A stretch of DNA of 64,000 nt, from NCBI GenBank assembly GCA_037039925.1, contig JAXRKP010000452.1, positions 105,001 to 169,000 of the forward strand. Direction: 5' to 3'. Under the pieces are notes generated by a model. That model saw only the letters and a program-made list of their open reading frames with translations, did not search any database and had not been told where the DNA came from. The DNA comes from Doris montereyensis. Taxonomy: Eukaryota > Mollusca > Gastropoda > Nudibranchia > Dorididae. Made by a program: the position numbers and the translations under genes. Positions 24,101 to 35,290 of this stretch are shown here, in pieces (position 1 is the stretch's first letter; every line of letters begins with the position of its first letter).

Positions 24101-27100
24101 ATAAATAAATTTTGTTTAACACAAAGAAATGTACTGGGGGTGTATGTTGAGAGAGGATGAACATTTTTATATTAAAAAATTCTTTACTCCCCAGAGCCTA
24201 ACTTGAAATTGAGAGCAGGTGTTTTCTGTTTTATAATTCATGTACATACTGCCTTCATCTCCAGATATCCAGATTTTTATTTGAAGGAAATATTTTAATA
24301 TTTGTGAGAGCCTTGATTGTTTATGCGATTGACATTTGGGCTTATGCTTCTAAATCATTAGTAAATTATCTAGATTATCACGACTAGGTTTAGATCTATG
24401 TCTAGTGACCAGCACTCAAAATCACTACTATTACCATCAATTTCACTACAACTAGATTCAGATCTATCTGAAAGAGTTCACACGATTGATCTTTAAACAT
24501 TTTTTTCACAGTAGTACTAGTAGTAAAAGAGGATAGAATATCAGCCGATATTGTTTACCTGACCAGCTGATGAACGGTAGAAGTGAATAAATGTGCTTAG
24601 AATTCAAAACAAATGCTTTGCAAACAGTAAACTGAAAGAATTTGTTTGAAAAGTTTTGTTTCGACTACATAAGAGAATATAGATCGTGAAGTCGGTGGAA
24701 GCAATACAAACTTTGAGGTGACCTTTAGTTGCTCACATATCGGCGATATGTCTGCAAGGGGAAGCTTCAGTTACAGATACAGTGGTGATACGTCTGAAAA
24801 GAGTATGTATGCATGCGTGTTTTAGTCAAGTAGGAATCTTTACCTCAGTTTTCTCTGCAGCATTCACTATTGCTGAGTATTTATCCCACACTGGTGTCTT
24901 CAGCCCACGTGCTTCATCTGATGGCACAAGAGCCATTTTAGCCACCTTATGGAAAAGACAACAACATTCTGGTTCAGAAAATAAAACTTTCTTTTTTTAA
25001 ACTATGCAAAGACAGTTATCAGTACAGTAGTTGTCTGGTAAAAGCACACCACACAAAAGCACACTGTATAAACATACGCCTACATCTGCTGTCCATAATA
25101 TTTCTATCATAATAACAGTAAGTAAAGACACGGCTGAAATGCATAAAGGCACAGTTTTCTTCTGTAGTGTAATGCAACTTCATACCTATACTGGCCTCAA
25201 AATGGGTCTTTTGTAGGTAGTTGGCGACATTTTTGTCAGAATAATAATAATAATAATAATAAATATATATATATGAGAATAGGTAACACACTGTAGCAAA
25301 CAACACTAAGCCAAACGTGTCAGTCTTCTTATGTCATGTCCAGCTTCGATCTCTATCTGATCATTACCAAGACAAAGGTGTCAGACAGTCTTATGTCATG
25401 TCTAGCCTATATTGTCTATCCGGTTCCTCCTAGTCTCTGTGATTTTCTGATGATCAAAGACTGGCTGTCCAAACTTTATTTTATGAATTTGCAAATTTAT
25501 TGATCAACTATCTGAAACACATCGCAATGCATATGCTTGAGGCATTAGATTGCAGTATGATTGGCTGTGTCAGTGAAGGGAGAATACAATCAATGAAATT
25601 GAATAGTAGACTAGGACACACAAGCAACTACGAGAGAAAATAAGGGTCGGCTTAATATTCAAAGGCCTTCAGTGATTGGCTGTCCAGTCTCATCAAGTGT
25701 ACCATGCATTTAGTAAGTGGGTGATAATCTAGGGGTGCGATCAATCAAATTACATGACATCTTTTGCCTTAAGACAGCTTTCTGCACAGCATGAGTTATC
25801 TCCAATTGAGTTCCCATAAATATACAGCATGCATAAAAGAAAAAGAATGCTTTTATCAGAACCCAGAGGATGTGCGTTTATCTGGCGACTACACTCAAGA
25901 GAACGAGACTGGTTTTGTTTTGAGGGGAAAGAAATAATTCTTACCGGACATGGCACATATGCGTCCAATGGTAACAGCTTTAAAACAGCCTCTAGCAGTT
26001 CTGGGGCTCCTGACCTGAAACAATAATGTGTGCATAACGAATAGAAAATATCAAAATTGAATTTCTCCTAACTGAATGGGCTTACATAATTTAAAAACAA
26101 TTTACAGGAATATAAAGGGACCAGAATAATTTTTCATATATATATAGGTTCTTGCAGATATTTGCTGGATGGCCCATTATCAATCATTATGAAAGGCGAA
26201 CTGATCCCACAGCTTTCTATTTCCTCTCAATGTATTTATTATTATATTAAGTACATATAAATGAGTTCAAGGCTTACAATGATATTCAGTGTCAAATAAC
26301 ACCTTATTTCCCCATCTTTTTTTCTTCAGGGCCACATTGCCTCTGACACTTTAAAGAATAAATCTAAACACAATGCTATTTCTCTAGCAATATGAAAACA
26401 TAATGGCTACTTGCCTATCAGATTTAAAATGATGAAAAACTGAAGGTAATAATAAATAAGTACACAGCTTTTTGAGAAAATGCTAAGATTAAGATGACTG
26501 ACAATAGTTTTAGTTTTACTGGAAATAGTTACTTTGAGTACTTTGACCCAATCATTTGGAATTTATGCACAATTGACTTGAACTTGAACGCCAAACAATA
26601 AAATCAACAAAATATTCAATTCTAAAAGATGTCAATTCTATTACAGGAACAAATTTCTTAAAGCTCTCATTGGTTAGCCTGTTGCTTGTCATGCCATGTA
26701 TTGTTATTGTTGAGGAAGCACACATTATAATTATACCCAAAAATTCTAAAGACAGACTAGACTGCTGAATGTTGCTGCAGGGTCTTACCATCAGCTCTAA
26801 TTTGTCGTGGTCCATGAGAGCAAATAGAAGCTGTTGGGAAATGAGCATCAGCTAGAACTGGAAGACAAAATATGAATAATAATAATAATAATATACGCAT
26901 GCATACTTTGTTTTTCATGCGTACTGTGTTGACCTATACATTACACAACACACTAGTTCGTCTGTTCCTTTTGAGTTCATTTCTTTCAATTCCTTTCTCT
27001 TTTGTTTATTTGATTGAATGTTTTGTTTACCGAATGTAGTTACCCCATGGTAGAACTGCGTTCAGGGAAATTCGGCTGCATGTTGTTTAGTTTTTGTTGC

Positions 27101-27659
27101 TTTGTATGTCAAATGTTTCATTCACATGCTTCTTCTTCTTGAGAATGAGAGTATATATTTGTTTGAATACCTTACTCATTTCTTTGTTTGTGTATTTGTT
27201 TGTTTATTCCCATCTCTTATTCACTGTATGAAGAAATACCATACACTGTTTTCCTGTGAAAATGACAGTTCGCAGTTGGTTAGAGTTTTGTGGATGTTGC
27301 TTTCAGTCCATCTAAAACACCCATAATGTTGACAGCTTCCCAATGCTCAAATGTTATGGCTGAAAAAGTACCACTCTTCTCAAGTCACAGTGATATCATA
27401 ATAATTATCAGGATTATTGTTGGAAGCCAATTCTTATTCATAGGCATATGAAATTGTTATGTTATGTATTGCAATTTAACCCTGTTATTTCCCCCACTGC
27501 TATTCATGTCTCTTTGCCCATTTATATCTTTTTTATCTATTACATTTAACCCTTGATTTTGGCCTAAGTCTAGAATCTACCTATTTCATCTCCATGTCCC
27601 ATCGATGCAAGGACATGAAGAAGGTCTGGTGAGCTGGTTTGGGATTCCTTGAGAGGCAT
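18125..27659 (-). CDS. FUOM: Fucose mutarotase, complete (six coding exons)
   Basis: Interconverts alpha and beta anomers of L-fucose, feeding the fucose salvage route to GDP-fucose; RbsD/FucU fold. Coding exons: 27581-27659, 26789-26857, 25945-26009, 24844-24945, 22308-22381, 18125-18176. These total 441 nt, 146 residues plus stop, against 154 in human. All phases agree with no frameshift. Order of conserved blocks: MPLKESQTSSPDLLHVLA, then ASMGHGDEIVLADAHFP with the catalytic-site His and Asp region, GAPELLEAVLKLLPLDAY, KMALVPSDEARGLKTPVW, VERFAFYERAKKAYAVV, and HTGETELYANIIL with the C-terminal active-site Tyr. The protein ends in LIKGLAL, slightly shorter than human. Start ATG follows TTAACG and matches the family's start point. 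Intron 5 (18177-22307) is swollen by a LINE that itself contains a piggyBac-like element; introns 3 and 4 contain pogo-like elements. Confidence 0.97.
18420..18640 (+). repeat. Three tandem units in LINE 5' region
   Basis: Three units of about 60-70 bp, each with CCTGCTGCCTTG(C/T)AGGC, GGTCTTG, TGAC(C/T)AAAGGC and TAAGGGAGTTAACCCTGA. They lie just before the block GGTGGCAGCCCCACCATC. Repeated 5' UTR units are common in LINEs and may act as an internal promoter; that role is inferred. Confidence 0.85.
19887..20541 (+). mobile_element. Internally deleted piggyBac-like transposon inside LINE copy 1
   Basis: LINE copy 2 reads TACGTGAATAAAAGAACTAT without interruption, while here the text runs TACGTGAATTAA then CCCCTTGAACC for about 655 bp and resumes with AAGAACTATCGCC. 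TTAA target, CCC start, and a GGTTCAAG near-complement at the right end fit piggyBac. Inside, a transposase N-terminus is visible in two frames: MPSTSTGRRNLAADQVIRSL, acidic DSDYHDSDLESESDD, and NIPDHTGDENRAIDFFDLF. The catalytic DDD core is absent. The right TIR seems to have lost about 10 bp between two AAG triplets. Confidence 0.88.
22083..22101. repeat. Short GT microsatellite
   Basis: (GT)n of about 19 bp just downstream of the LINE copy 1 tail in FUOM intron 5. Confidence 0.85.
22837..23371. mobile_element. pogo/Tigger-like non-autonomous element
   Basis: 535 bp with flanking TA on both sides (22835-22836, 23372-23373). Left end CACTCAAACCTCGCTAAACC; right end read on the minus strand CACTCAAACTTTGTTATAC. 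The sub-repeated 'tcgctaaaccgccattctcgctta' style of TIR fits Tc1/mariner-pogo relatives. No coding capacity. It lies in FUOM intron 4. Confidence 0.75.
23575..23830 (+). repeat. SINE family B, copy 1
   Basis: tRNA-like head with GTGGGTTCAAGCTACC (box B-like), then a body with TAGTCCCATCGGAGATGGA, GATAAAAAGAGATCC, GCACGTTAAAGATCCCTTGG, ACAGGGCGGT and a GCGGATGTGGGTAAAATCAA tail. It matches 50330-50645 across about 230 bp. It lies in FUOM intron 4. Confidence 0.8.
25025..25896. mobile_element. pogo/Tigger-like non-autonomous element with both ends
   Basis: Starts CAGTAGTTGTCTGGTAAAAG after TA. The right end read on the minus strand is GTGTAGTCGCCAGATAAACG, so the ends are inverted repeats, and closer to the left end of the sister copy at 8442 (CAGTGGTCGCTGGATAAACG). 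872 bp, no transposase, and it fills most of the 999-bp FUOM intron 3. The right TA is not preserved. Confidence 0.72.
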
Positions 27660-28038
27660 CGTTAATTAGGATGTAAAGATTAAGTTGATCTCCTATGTAA
27701 TAGAAATACTGAGACTAATGGTTGATTTATCACGAAGACGTTGGCAGCCGGTGAACACTACACTAGGCTAAGTATCGGTCTTCGTCAAACTAGCCGTAAG
27801 TACAGTCGCATACTCACTATTGCGGTGTCGATGCAAATCAAAATCCCATTGGATCTATCGCATCAACTGAAAATTTGATTACATGCAATTATAGGGCGTA
27901 TAGTTCCTAAAGACTGCAGCTTTGATTCATACAAAGATCACGATAATCAAAACTCCTTGTAGTACTAAACGCTTTGGGGATAGGGATTTTTGCAAATTCG
28001 GCCTCTCTGTTTGGAATGAACTTCCATCATCAGTGAGT

Positions 28039-28290
<252 letters not shown>

Positions 28291-28866
28291 TTATAACTTC
28301 AAAACTTAAAGCATGAGGATACGTTACAAATAAAAACAATTAGGACTCGTCAACTGAAAGACATTGCATTTTCGGCTTTCGAAACCCGTCTATGTATGAT
28401 ACTGTCAAATGGTTGACTATAAGCGTAGAAAAACTAAACAACTTCTTTTGCTTCTATTGTTTATGATTTAAAGGCGATAGAATTTGGTAACAAAATGATC
28501 GCACGTACGTGAAATATTTGAAAGAAAAGGTTAAGAAGTATCAATGTAGTTCAACTCATATGATCAATGCTGTCAAACATATGATAAACTAATAACAGCA
28601 TATATTATCCGAAACACTGGGCCAGGATCGACTAAATGTTTCAATTGTTTTAAATCTCAGTTCATAAGGGTTTAATAAGGGAGTGTATCATCAATCGATT
28701 AGCATAATTGAAGACCAATATGTTGTAGGCCGTCGTGAACGCGATGACCTGGCTTGATAGACAAGTAGGCTTAGTGTGTCACCCAAAAGATTCACTGTCT
28801 CATCTTGTTCCTCGCTTTAGGACTTACTACATATATCTTACATTTTTCACATTATCTTCATTTTCT

Positions 28867-29391
<525 letters not shown>

Positions 29392-30159
29392 CTAGAATAG
29401 GAATCTTCCCATTTGTTCTTATCAATTTAACTTATGTATAGGTGTAATGGGAATGGTGTACTGAGTTGAAATATGACGTTGTTTTTTTTCTGACGCTTCC
29501 GGTTGCCATGGAAACGGCAGCCATCTTGGATTTTGCCCCCAAATTTCACCAAGTTCAATATCGATAGGCTTTTTCATTTTTCAACAAATTTCTTTCAAAC
29601 TGGGCACACACCTTATTTGATACAATATCTAAATTTGATTATATCAGATTTTTGTTTCAGTAGTAAGTTTTGATTTTATGAATTTTTGAAAATAGCATAT
29701 GAGAACAGTCAAAAATATACAAAAATATTGTACAAAAAAAATCAATTTTTCCAAAACTATAATGCATATTAAAAAAAGCATCTGATCATTTCTTTGTTTT
29801 CCCCCACTCATCATCCATACCAAATTTCATGAAGATACGTTGAGAAATAAAAAAAGTAGATAGGAAATAATGAACAAAAAACGACATTTTTGAGAAAATC
29901 GTATTTTTCTCTTATTTTCTGTTATTTGAATACATTTTCTCCCATAAACCTAAGAAAGAGTAGGATAATACTTTGAAACATCATAAAACCTTGAGAGGCT
30001 CTCAACTACTTCTTATTGACACTGTTTCAAGTGCACCAGCACCTTTTACTCATTTTGAGATGGTGCCTTTTGATAAAAGGGCAGAATATGTTCCATATTT
30101 TCCGGCCGATCTAAGGCAATATTCATAATAGATCCTCAAATAAGTTTGTTTTGGATAAC

Positions 30160-30410
30160 GTTTATTATGTCAATGAAAATGAGTACCAACTTGATAAACT
30201 TTAGATAATATTTCTGGCTTTTATTGTATAATAGCTGTGTTGAAAGATAGGCCTATATCGTTTCTAAAAAACTCCTATAAATTCAAAGAATCGATACTGA
30301 GCTTCTTTTATGATATCATTATGACGGGAATGAACTGCTCTATCCACTAGTATGATAGACTGTATTTGTCCCATTTTCGGTGAAAACGGCATTCCCAGAA
30401 CCACAAACGT
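30160..30410 (-). repeat. Dispersed repeat R, copy 2 (inverted)
   Basis: Plus text AATGAAAATGAGTACCAACT, CGATACTGAGCTTCTTTTAT and GGGAATGAACTGCTC is the reverse complement of blocks in copy 1 at 11880-12200. Its outer end runs into the hairpin at 30401-30480. Confidence 0.65.
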
Positions 30411-30480
30411 AACAGCGTTAAGGGAGGCGGTGGGGGGGGGGGGGGGGCACCGCCTCCCCTTAACGCTGTTACGTATGTGG
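30401..30480. repeat. G-capped long hairpin (32-bp arms)
   Basis: Left arm 30401-30432 and right arm 30448-30480 are reverse complements with one mismatch and one base difference in a G run (GGG against GGGG). The 15 bases between are all G. Arm core: ACGTAACAGCGTTAAGGG and AGGCGGTG. As DNA it could extrude a stem whose loop is a poly-G tract. No transposon ends or flanking duplication recognised. Confidence 0.9.
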
Positions 30481-30489
30481 TGCGTTGCC

Positions 30490-32240
30490 GCCACGGGCTC
30501 TTGTCACTATTGTGAATCCAGATGTTGCTAGTTTTTTAGTCCAGTTTGTCTCCCACATGGCCAAAAGATCCCATTTGCCTTGTCTTGATATTCTTCATAA
30601 GTTCTCTTTCTTTTCCAATTTCACTAGAACTTCCATGTTTGTTACTTTTGCTTTCCAGGGGATTTTCAATATTCTTCTATGTATCCATATTTCAAATACT
30701 TCTAAACGTGTGCGACATTATGCATCTAAAGTCCACGTTTCGCATGCATATAACAGTGTGGAAAATACATATGTCTACGCTGTTTGTATTTTCGTGTCTG
30801 TTTTCAGTTTTGAATTGGAGACAACAACTTTAATATAATGCAATGTTTGTTTTGCTATTTCTATCCTTTGCCTTATAAGTTATTTGTTATGATTGCGCCG
30901 AGGTATTTACATTTTGTTACTTGTTTTTATAGTTTCTCCTTTACTTGTTAAATTGAAGGACAGGTTATCATCTTGTTTACAAGATACCATGCATTCTGTC
31001 TTTTTCACGTTCAGTAATAATCTTTTTGTCTCACTAAAGTCTACTACTTTGTCTAATATTTGTTGCACATCATCTGGCGTGTATGCCATTATCACCGCAT
31101 TACACATTTTCCTTGTGTAGAGTTTCTTTTTCCTGTCAAATTTTTAATCGACTTATGAAATTCTTTTGCGTTTTTATCCTTTTGTCTTTCAATGTTTTGG
31201 CATTCTAATTCTATGTCTATGTATTATTATTTGGCCTTGATGCACTCTTTCTTTATGTGTTTGTCTGCTTATTTGTATACAATATTATTCTCTTCCAACT
31301 TGCTTCGTCTATCCGTCATTTCTAATATTTCCTGTGGCATCCATTTGTTTTTTGTTTCATGTTTTTTCTGGGAAAAATATCATTGATTGGCTCTGTTAGG
31401 CATTTTGTTGAATCAGTCCAATATTTTTCATATTTTCTGTTACTCTGATATTTTCGTATCGTTGTTTCACCTCTTCTTTGTATTGTTCTCTAATTCCATT
31501 GTCTTTTTCAAGAGCTCAATTTGCATCTTTGGTTGTGTCTTGCTTTTGTTTAGTCGTTTTAGTTTGAGAATGCATTTCACTGGTCGATAATCACTATTTA
31601 TATCAGCTCTGTGTATTGTTTTTGCTGTTTTTACCAAATTTTTAAAGCGTTATAAAACCAGTACGCAGTCAATTTAATTTTTATATGTCTCCAGGGCTTT
31701 GCCATGTCCATCTCCTTCTGGTGTGGTCTTTGAACCATGTATTTGTTACCATGTGGCTTTCTTTCATACACCAGTCTATTAACATGTCTCCTCTTTCGTT
31801 TTGTGTTCCCAAACCATATTCGCCGACGATGTTTTCAATTCTTTCACTACCTACTTTAGCGTTTAAGTCGCCCATTATGATAATGATTTCTTGTGACTTG
31901 CATTGTCTTCTGGCTCTCTCTAAGTCCTCGTCAGTTCTATATCACTTGGTCGCTTTCTGTTGTATGAGCATATGCCTGTATCACATTCAAATCAAAAGGC
32001 TGTCCTAGTTTCACTAATAGAATTCTATCGGAAATTCCCCCAAAACCCACAATATATCGGCTTGTCTGGTTGTCAAATAGAATTCTATCGGAAATTCCTC
32101 CAAAACCCACAATATACCGGCTTGTCTGGTTGTCAAACAGTATTCCCGCGCCTCTTTCGTGTTTCGCTCCTCCTGAGTAGATTATTTCTTCCATCAATCT
32201 TAACTCTTCCCAAACCTGTTCACCTCGTTTCTGCAACACA
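30490..32240 (-). mobile_element. RTE/CFDP2-like LINE remnant, different subfamily
   Basis: Reading on the minus strand from 32240: endonuclease start KHERGAGILFDNQTSRYIVG, then QPFDLNVIQAYAHTTESD, MGDLNAKVGSERIENIVGEY, ERGDMLIDWCM and NTWFKDHTRRRWTWQSPGD. Next comes a jump to RT C-terminal text such as VVDFSETKRLLLNVKKTECM and a GSFGHVGDKLD end block. The central RT, with its catalytic DD motif, is missing, so this is an internally deleted copy. It differs in sequence from the 18366/41290/48335 family. Confidence 0.85.
32017..32136 (-). repeat. Exact-period 60-bp in-frame tandem duplication in a LINE endonuclease
   Basis: 32017-32076 and 32077-32136 are near-identical 60-mers (two differences), each coding on the minus strand for FDNQTSRYIVGFGGISDRIL. 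Because 60 is a multiple of three the frame is kept. Confidence 0.92.
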
Positions 32241-32724
32241 TAGTATTTGTATTTTTAATTTAATAATTTTTTGTATCATATTTTTTAGTTTAATGTGTAG
32301 TACGCCTAACACTAACAGGCAGCAGTGTGTTTGTTGTGCTCTTTAATTCTTAATTTTTCACTGGATACAATTCTAACAATCTCTGATTTTATATTGCGAT
32401 AATTGTGAAGAAGTGGTTGTCATTTTTAAATATTTTGGAGGAGTTTTAACAGATACATTTATAACAGATTTAACTTTTCTACAATGATTTTCAAACTTCG
32501 ACTATTTTACCCATGTTATTTGTCATCGCCATAACTCTGTTCAGTGTGCAATTTAGTAATGCACATGGTTCTATTTTAAAACAAGCTGGATCCCCGCCCA
32601 ATGAGCAGGTTGTTATTAAAGCATGAAGATGTAATTGTTAGCATAAAATGCTGACATCCCACTCAATGAGCATGTCTTCATTCTAATATGAGCCCAATCT
32701 CGGCCAAAAAATATTTAGTAGGTC

Positions 32725-33515
32725 TAGAGTAGCTCTGGATCTATCTCTAGATTTAAATGTAGAGCTAGATCTACGAGGGAGGATTTTCGTAGTCGGACAA
32801 ACTCTTTAATGTGCGCAAACTAAGAGATCTAGAGATTGACCTTCTGAAAAAAAGAAAGAGAAAAAATTAAGCTAGATCTAGATCTAGATCAGATCGAGCT
32901 TAAATGTGAACATTACTTGGACTGGAACAACGGCGGCCGATTTTTCGCGGACTTTGTGGGTTACCGAAAAGTGTGGGGTTCAGCAGCAATCGCAGTGGAA
33001 TTGTGTTAAAGAAAGAAAATGTTTTTCAAATTAAAAGTATGCTTAAAACATGCACAGGTGATACACAAAAGTGGTGTTAAAATTTGAGCATTATCTGTTG
33101 GGCGGTTTGAGAGCTCTAGATCTATCTTTAGACTATATATCTAGATGTAGTGCTAGATCTAAGGAGGATTTCCACCCTTTTAATATGAGCTAACTAAGAG
33201 ATCTAGAGATTGACTTGTTGGAAAAAAAAGAAGAGAAAAGATAGTTAGATCTAGGCTAGGTTAAAATATGAGCATTGACTGGAATGGGGACAATGTTTTA
33301 TTTATGGGCAAGGATGGGTCAACGGCGGTCGACCTTTGCAGACTTTGTTGGTTGTCGAAAAATGTCGGGTTCGGCGGCAATCGCAAGTGAATTGTGTGAA
33401 ATATCGTTTAAGCAAGGACATTGTTTTTCAAATTAGAAATATGCCTAAAAGATGCACATGTAACACACAAAAGTGGTGTTAAAATGTGAGCATTATCTGT
33501 TCAGCGGTTTGAAAG
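32725..33515. repeat. Tandem duplication of a 374-402 bp unit rich in AGATCTAG
   Basis: Two diverged copies, about 32725-33113 and 33108-33515. Anchor AAGAGATCTAGAGATTGAC is at 32822 and 33196 (374 apart), and AAAAGTGGTGTTAAAAT at 33067 and 33469 (402 apart). The second copy holds a roughly 28-bp extra stretch. Also shared: ACGGCGG(C/T)CGA and GTTTTTCAAATTA. No coding potential. Confidence 0.88.
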
Positions 33516-33583
33516 CCTATTCTGAATTGGATGGAAACACAATGTCGTAAAGTCCGCCAAAAAAATAATAATACAATAATAAA

Positions 33584-33875
<292 letters not shown>

Positions 33876-34212
33876 CAATCCACGAGGCCGACGCGGTGGA
33901 CGAAGAAAGCAGAGGGTAATAAGTGTTCAACTTGGCTGTCTGCCACTCTCCCATTGTAATCGAAACCGATCAACACCCACACTTTTAGATGTTTTTACAA
34001 ACAGGTATATCAACGACCAATGTGTTAAATGTAGTACGTGTAACAGTAACTGTCGATGTATTAACAAGGACAGAAAGCAACGGAAAACTACCGTCTATTT
34101 TAACTCTTCCCAGAACACAATTGACTCTCAAAACAAATGCACGTCAATTCAATCTCGCGATACAACACAAAGAGCGCTACGTCACAAAAAAGTCTCATTA
34201 TAGCCACATGGC

Positions 34213-34214
<2 letters not shown>

Positions 34215-34251
<37 letters not shown>

Positions 34252-34284
34252 GTATTAATAATTATAATAATAATTATAATAATG

Positions 34285-34380
<96 letters not shown>

Positions 34381-35290
34381 TAATAGTAATAATAATGTAA
34401 ATTTCTATTGCGCACTCATCCCTACGAGGGTAAGTCTCTAGGCGCATTATATACTTTAAGAAAAATACATACATGTATTGCATATGATACACAATTTGAA
34501 TTTCATAATTCAAGCTACATGAATGCAGCATAAAACTGTGAAATTTATGACCAGAAAATCGACAATCTAAACAAGAAGAAGAAAGTCGTTTGACAGTAAA
34601 TATTGTCAGGAATTTATATTCCACAAACACACACACACACACACACGCAAACTTCTTCACACATAGGATGAATACAGCCCTAATAAAACTATGCAATTTT
34701 TAATTTAAGAAAGTAAACTTTTATGAGCTAGTTAAAAATATGTCTCGGTGTTTTTTTCTAAAAATTGACAGTGACTTTGACCCTCTAAGACTCTATTGGA
34801 GGGCATTTCACACAAATGGGTCATAAATATGCGAAAAATCGTGTACCAGCACTATTTTTTACTTTTGGGAGTAATGAAGTATAAGTATCGGCAGACGATC
34901 TTAATTTCTGACGAGGTTTGTAGACATTTAAAAGATTTTGACGATAGCTAGGTGCTGTTCTATCAAGACATTTGTAAACTAGAGTTGCAGTTTTAAATTT
35001 TATTCTTTTTTCGACTGTTAACCAGTGAAATTCTGTCAGTAGTGGGGATACATGTTCAAATTTTCGTTTTTTAAAGATAAGTTTGGCTGCATTGTTTTGA
35101 ATGACTTGAAGTCTTTGATATTTTTCTTGGTGGAGGCCAAACAGCAGGGAATTACAATAATCAAGCTTGAGGAACATAAGAGTAGTGAAGTTTTTTTGTA
35201 ACATCGCTTGTGAGGAATGGACGGATGGAACTACTGTTTCTCTCAAGGAAAACGTTAGTGATTTGACTAGGAGCTCACTTGAGGATCCAT
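34215..35290 (-). mobile_element. CR1/L2-like LINE 3' part with (ATT)n tail
   Basis: Minus-strand frame 35246-34821 codes for the RT C-terminal block: MFLKLDYCNSLLFGLHQEKY, RLQVIQNNAAKLIFKK, FEHVSPLLTEFHWLTVEKRI and LVYKCLDRTAPSY, a hallmark of CR1/L2/Jockey-type elements. It is 5'-truncated, as usual. The 3' UTR reads GCGCAATAGAAATTTACATT then (ATT)n at 34395-34215, consistent with the microsatellite tails of such LINEs. Confidence 0.85.

Noticed and set aside
34137..34696. Poly-Asn, poly-Ile and poly-Leu open frames
   Set aside because: These are three frames of the same AAT microsatellite, which is the tail of a LINE.
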